Notes under the pieces: model-generated
What the model was told of the DNA's origin: nothing
Databases searched by the model: none
What the model saw: only the letters and a program-made list of their open reading frames with translations
Translations under genes and position numbers: made by a program
Shown: positions 61,267-64,000 of the stretch, piece by piece
Layout of the letters: each line of letters begins with the position of its first letter
Numbering within the stretch: position 1 is the stretch's first letter
Assembly (NCBI GenBank): GCA_019828565.1
Contig: JAHDYR010000022.1
Span: 1-64,000, forward strand
Direction of reading: 5' to 3'
Source of the DNA: Carpediemonas membranifera
Taxonomy: Eukaryota > Fornicata
Length of the DNA: 64,000 bases

Positions 61267-64000
61267 ATGATGATCATTTGGCCTCGCATCCGAGTGTTTC
61301 TTGACACTCTGTATGGCGCTATAGATCAAGCGAGCACCACAAGCCTTCCAGCACTCTTATTTTTCCGAATAATTACTTTATGGATTGTTATCGGTTAGTA
61401 CGCCCATTGCGCGTTATCCAGAAGCTCTTGCTCAGCTTTTAGGCTCGGAATACCCATTAACACTCATATTACTCGAGGTAGTTCGCGAAGAAACCTCATT
61501 ACGGTCCATTTCCAGCGATTCATATTTCCTGGTCCTGGCGCTCGTCGCCATGGCCATCCGCGTCGCCCTGTTCGCCGCTCTGTACATAGCCCTGTACTTC
61601 AGCCGATCCTCCCTCTTTAGTGCTGCCCCCAGTGTCTCCAGCTTTGCCAAGGTCGCGGCCAACCTGGTCTGGGCTGTGTTGATGCTAACGTCCGTGACCA
61701 CAACGGTGCTGGCTGCGCTCCCCCTCAAGATCAGTCTTGGGGATGGCGGGTGGCCGCTTGGCTTTGCGTACTTTAGGGCCATCACAGGGCCGTACCGTGT
61801 TGTGCTGGCGGTCGTATCAGCCGGGGTCCTTATCACTGAGTTCATGACGACGTCCTGGATGGCCATCGCTAGCTTCGTCCGTATAGACATTGCCCACGCC
61901 CACGGGTTTGCCCAGCTACAGTCCCACCGCATGCGAGTCGCCATGCTTGTTGTGTTCGTTGCCTCACCCGGCGTCCTCACCAGCGACGTTGTCGGGGTCC
62001 TGCTGACGTCTGCCGTCATCATCGCCTTCGTCATTACCCAACCCGGGACGTCGCCCATGTTCAGCATCCAGTCGGCCTTCCCCAGCGCCGTCGCACTCGG
62101 GTTCTTCGTCAGCGACCTCATCCTCCGTCTGTGGCCATTTGCTGAGGCGGGCGATAGGCCCCCGTTCGTGATCACCGTGGCTGGAGCTAGACTGTCGATG
62201 AACACGGTCGACGTGCGGTTTGCCATGTTGTCGGCGTACTCTTATGTGATCATCGCCGTGTTTACCATGCAGCTCATCAAGTTTAGACACGCCGTGCTAC
62301 ACATAGGGTACGGCGAGCACGCCCACCGCATCGCTGTCCGCCGCCTCGTTCTGATCCGGCGTGTCGGTGTCGTCCTGACGATGCCTCTCTTGCTAGCCCG
62401 GGCATGCATGGCGTCCATCCTCATCGCCGCTAGGAGGCTCCTCAGGCTGCCCGACGTCAAGCTAGAATACCTCCCCCTGCGACAGTGCGCTGCATGGCTC
62501 GACCGGATCCTGTACGGGCCCGACGATGCGGTGTACGAGGCCATCATCCTCGGACGACCCACAGCCCTCGAGGATTGGGCTCTCACGGGCAGTTACAACA
62601 TCAAGCCGCCAGGGAACACGTTCTCCGAGGCTGTGGCCCGCTACTACTGCGCGGTGTGGTCCGTCCCCTGCGATCCTCTCACTTCGATCCACTTTTTAGA
62701 CAGACGCACGCCGGCCGCAGAGCTGCATGCCGCGGCGACCATGGACCTGGGTCTGGCGCTGTTCTCGTTCCGGTCCCGTGTGACATCTGTGGCTGGACCT
62801 GTGGTCAGTGTCGAAGATCATGTCGAGGCTGACACGATTTCACTCCACACAGAGGGACAGCTGCACGCCCTGCTGCAGGGGCGGCGGGTGAGTGACCCTA
62901 ACGGGCTGCAAGAGGACGGCAATCAGAGGCCGCTGAGCATGTCTGCGTCGACGCAGCTCTCCCGGCACAGGAACATTTCCAGGGTTGGCATCGCCCTCAC
63001 GAGTCAGCGGGCCAGCCTGCTGCCCATCGGGTTGCTGGAGAGTTTTCGACCCATTATGGGCCGTGACTTCGGGCTGAAACCTGAGCGGCGTCTGTACTGC
63101 TGGCCGAGTGACATCCGGCAGCTGACGATCGACACGCACCTGTTCAATCGACCACATACAGACTGGATGCTCTCGCTGTTCACCTCATGCTTGCCCATGA
63201 CATCCCAGCTCCTACAGCTGCTGTACATTGGTGGGGTCAAGACCGGCCTGCTCGCTGTCGACGACCCGCACCACTGGACTGACTCCCAGGCTGCGGTAGA
63301 CACCGCGGTCAACGGCATCAACGACTTGACTGCGCTGGGTCTGCCCCTCTCCCAGGAGCTTCTCCGTGCCAGCCTCGTCCGGCTTCAGCACAGGGCGGTG
63401 ATGGTGACAAAGGGCTTGACGTTCCCCCATGTCGGGATTGAGATGGAACGGCTGAGGGGCGTTGTCTCCCGTATCCAGGAGAATGTGGTGGATATCGTAT
63501 CTGATATGGTCATATCTCAGATAAGGACCGTCATTGCAGTCGGCTGTATCCCAGATCTAGTTCGGGTAGACCGCGAGCAGTCATACATCGATCGACCAGA
63601 CCGCATCGAGGACCTCGCCGTGGTCCAAAGGTACGCCATCACCGACTTGAAAGACCAGCTGGCGTCGTCGGCCAGGATGTTTGAGTCGTTGATGACGACG
63701 GACCGGCGGTTTAATACCATTGCCCGGAACACCGAGAGTAGCACATTGCTGGTGTCGTACCGGTCATTCCTCATGACGACGTTCCTGGACACCCGGCGAT
63801 CGGCCACTATTGCTGGACGCATAGAGACGCTGGCAGCACAGATCGGGCTCTACGCAGAGGACGAGGAGGAGCGGGCTGCAGCAAAGAACGTGCTGCCCGC
63901 GCCCAACGCCGTGCTGCCCATGGTGCGGGGCGGGCCGACGGAGGCGAAGGAGTGGCACACATATGCGGCTGTGTGGAATAGATACCGCACGGCTATTGAC
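61267..64000 (+). CDS. Large polytopic membrane protein, 3' end beyond the window
   Basis: An open frame (codon positions starting at 61,373 after a stop) runs without any stop to 64,000. Codons are GC-rich at the third position, like those of the CLU gene. The first Met inside it (61,550) would fall in the middle of a hydrophobic helix, so an upstream exon is likely. Joining 61,267-61,393 to 61,443-64,000 across a 49-nt GT-AG intron gives 895 residues starting MMIIWPRIRV. About 8-9 hydrophobic segments lie at residues 27-43, 70-95, 113-135, 160-188, 206-220, 224-241, 255-272, 306-321 and 350-370. A long mostly hydrophilic domain of more than 500 residues follows, probably cytosolic and helical. 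I do not recognise the family. A multi-spanning receptor or transporter-like N-terminus with a signalling domain beyond the edge is possible, but nothing in view proves it. Alternative to the intron: a sequencing frameshift near 61,390. Confidence 0.75.
61394..61442 (+). other. Inferred 49-nt spliceosomal intron
   Basis: Starts GTTAGTACG and ends CAGCTTTTAG. It interrupts a Gly codon (G|GC) and its length is 1 mod 3, exactly the shift needed to join the upstream frame (ends TLWIVI) to the long downstream frame (begins SEYPLTL). An alternative acceptor at 61,421 would give a 28-nt intron that is also in frame, but that is very short. No branch-point motif is evident. Confidence 0.45.

Noticed and set aside
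61432-62226. 264-codon minus-strand ORF opposite the membrane protein
   Set aside because: Composition is typical of an antisense frame (rich in Thr, Met, Ala, Arg). The plus-strand frame has clear membrane segments and stays open to the window edge.

Overview
The window is nuclear DNA of a eukaryote, most likely a free-living protist with a compact, GC-rich genome. It has two parts. Positions 1-56,589 are a head-to-tail ribosomal DNA array with a period of about 9.5 kb, all genes on the minus strand. Positions 56,590-64,000 are single-copy sequence with about 1.2 kb of apparently empty DNA, one complete protein gene and one large gene that runs off the right edge.

In transcription order (minus strand) each rDNA unit reads 18S, ITS1 (about 110 nt), 5.8S, ITS2 (about 110 nt), 28S (about 3.4 kb), a short spacer (about 640 bp), a 5S gene on the same strand, then a long spacer (about 3.2 kb) up to the next 18S. 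Six 28S, six 5.8S, six 18S, five complete 5S genes and one cut 5S are present. The long spacer holds degenerate internal repeats of about 290 bp, a pyrimidine-rich tract, a conserved hairpin, and a TATATA element inside a nested palindrome about 1 kb upstream of 18S (a candidate promoter region). The short spacer carries five GAATAG hexamers (rRNA sense) downstream of 28S, a candidate terminator or fork-barrier cluster. No unit contains a convincing protein gene; every ORF there is explained by rRNA or spacer.

The array ends abruptly at 56,589, inside the 5S gene of the sixth unit. The left edge (1-110) is a degraded version of the 28S 3' end and is probably a poor contig end. Homopolymer-length differences and small insertions between units look like long-read consensus errors, so individual copies should not be over-read. 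Underneath that noise, several spacer positions define two unit types (1, 4, 5 versus 2, 3), and unit 6 is a mosaic.

The single-copy part encodes a CLU-family protein (clustered mitochondria / CLUH / yeast Clu1 homologue, 1,123 aa, minus strand, 57,752-61,123). Divergently from it, across about 143 bp, is a polytopic membrane protein of at least 895 aa (plus strand, 61,267 to beyond 64,000). Its reading frame is open to the window edge and appears to need one 49-nt GT-AG intron. The species cannot be named from this evidence. Spacer-linked 5S, short ITSs, GC-rich codons and scarce introns would fit, for example, a free-living metamonad such as a Carpediemonas-like organism, but that is only a guess.
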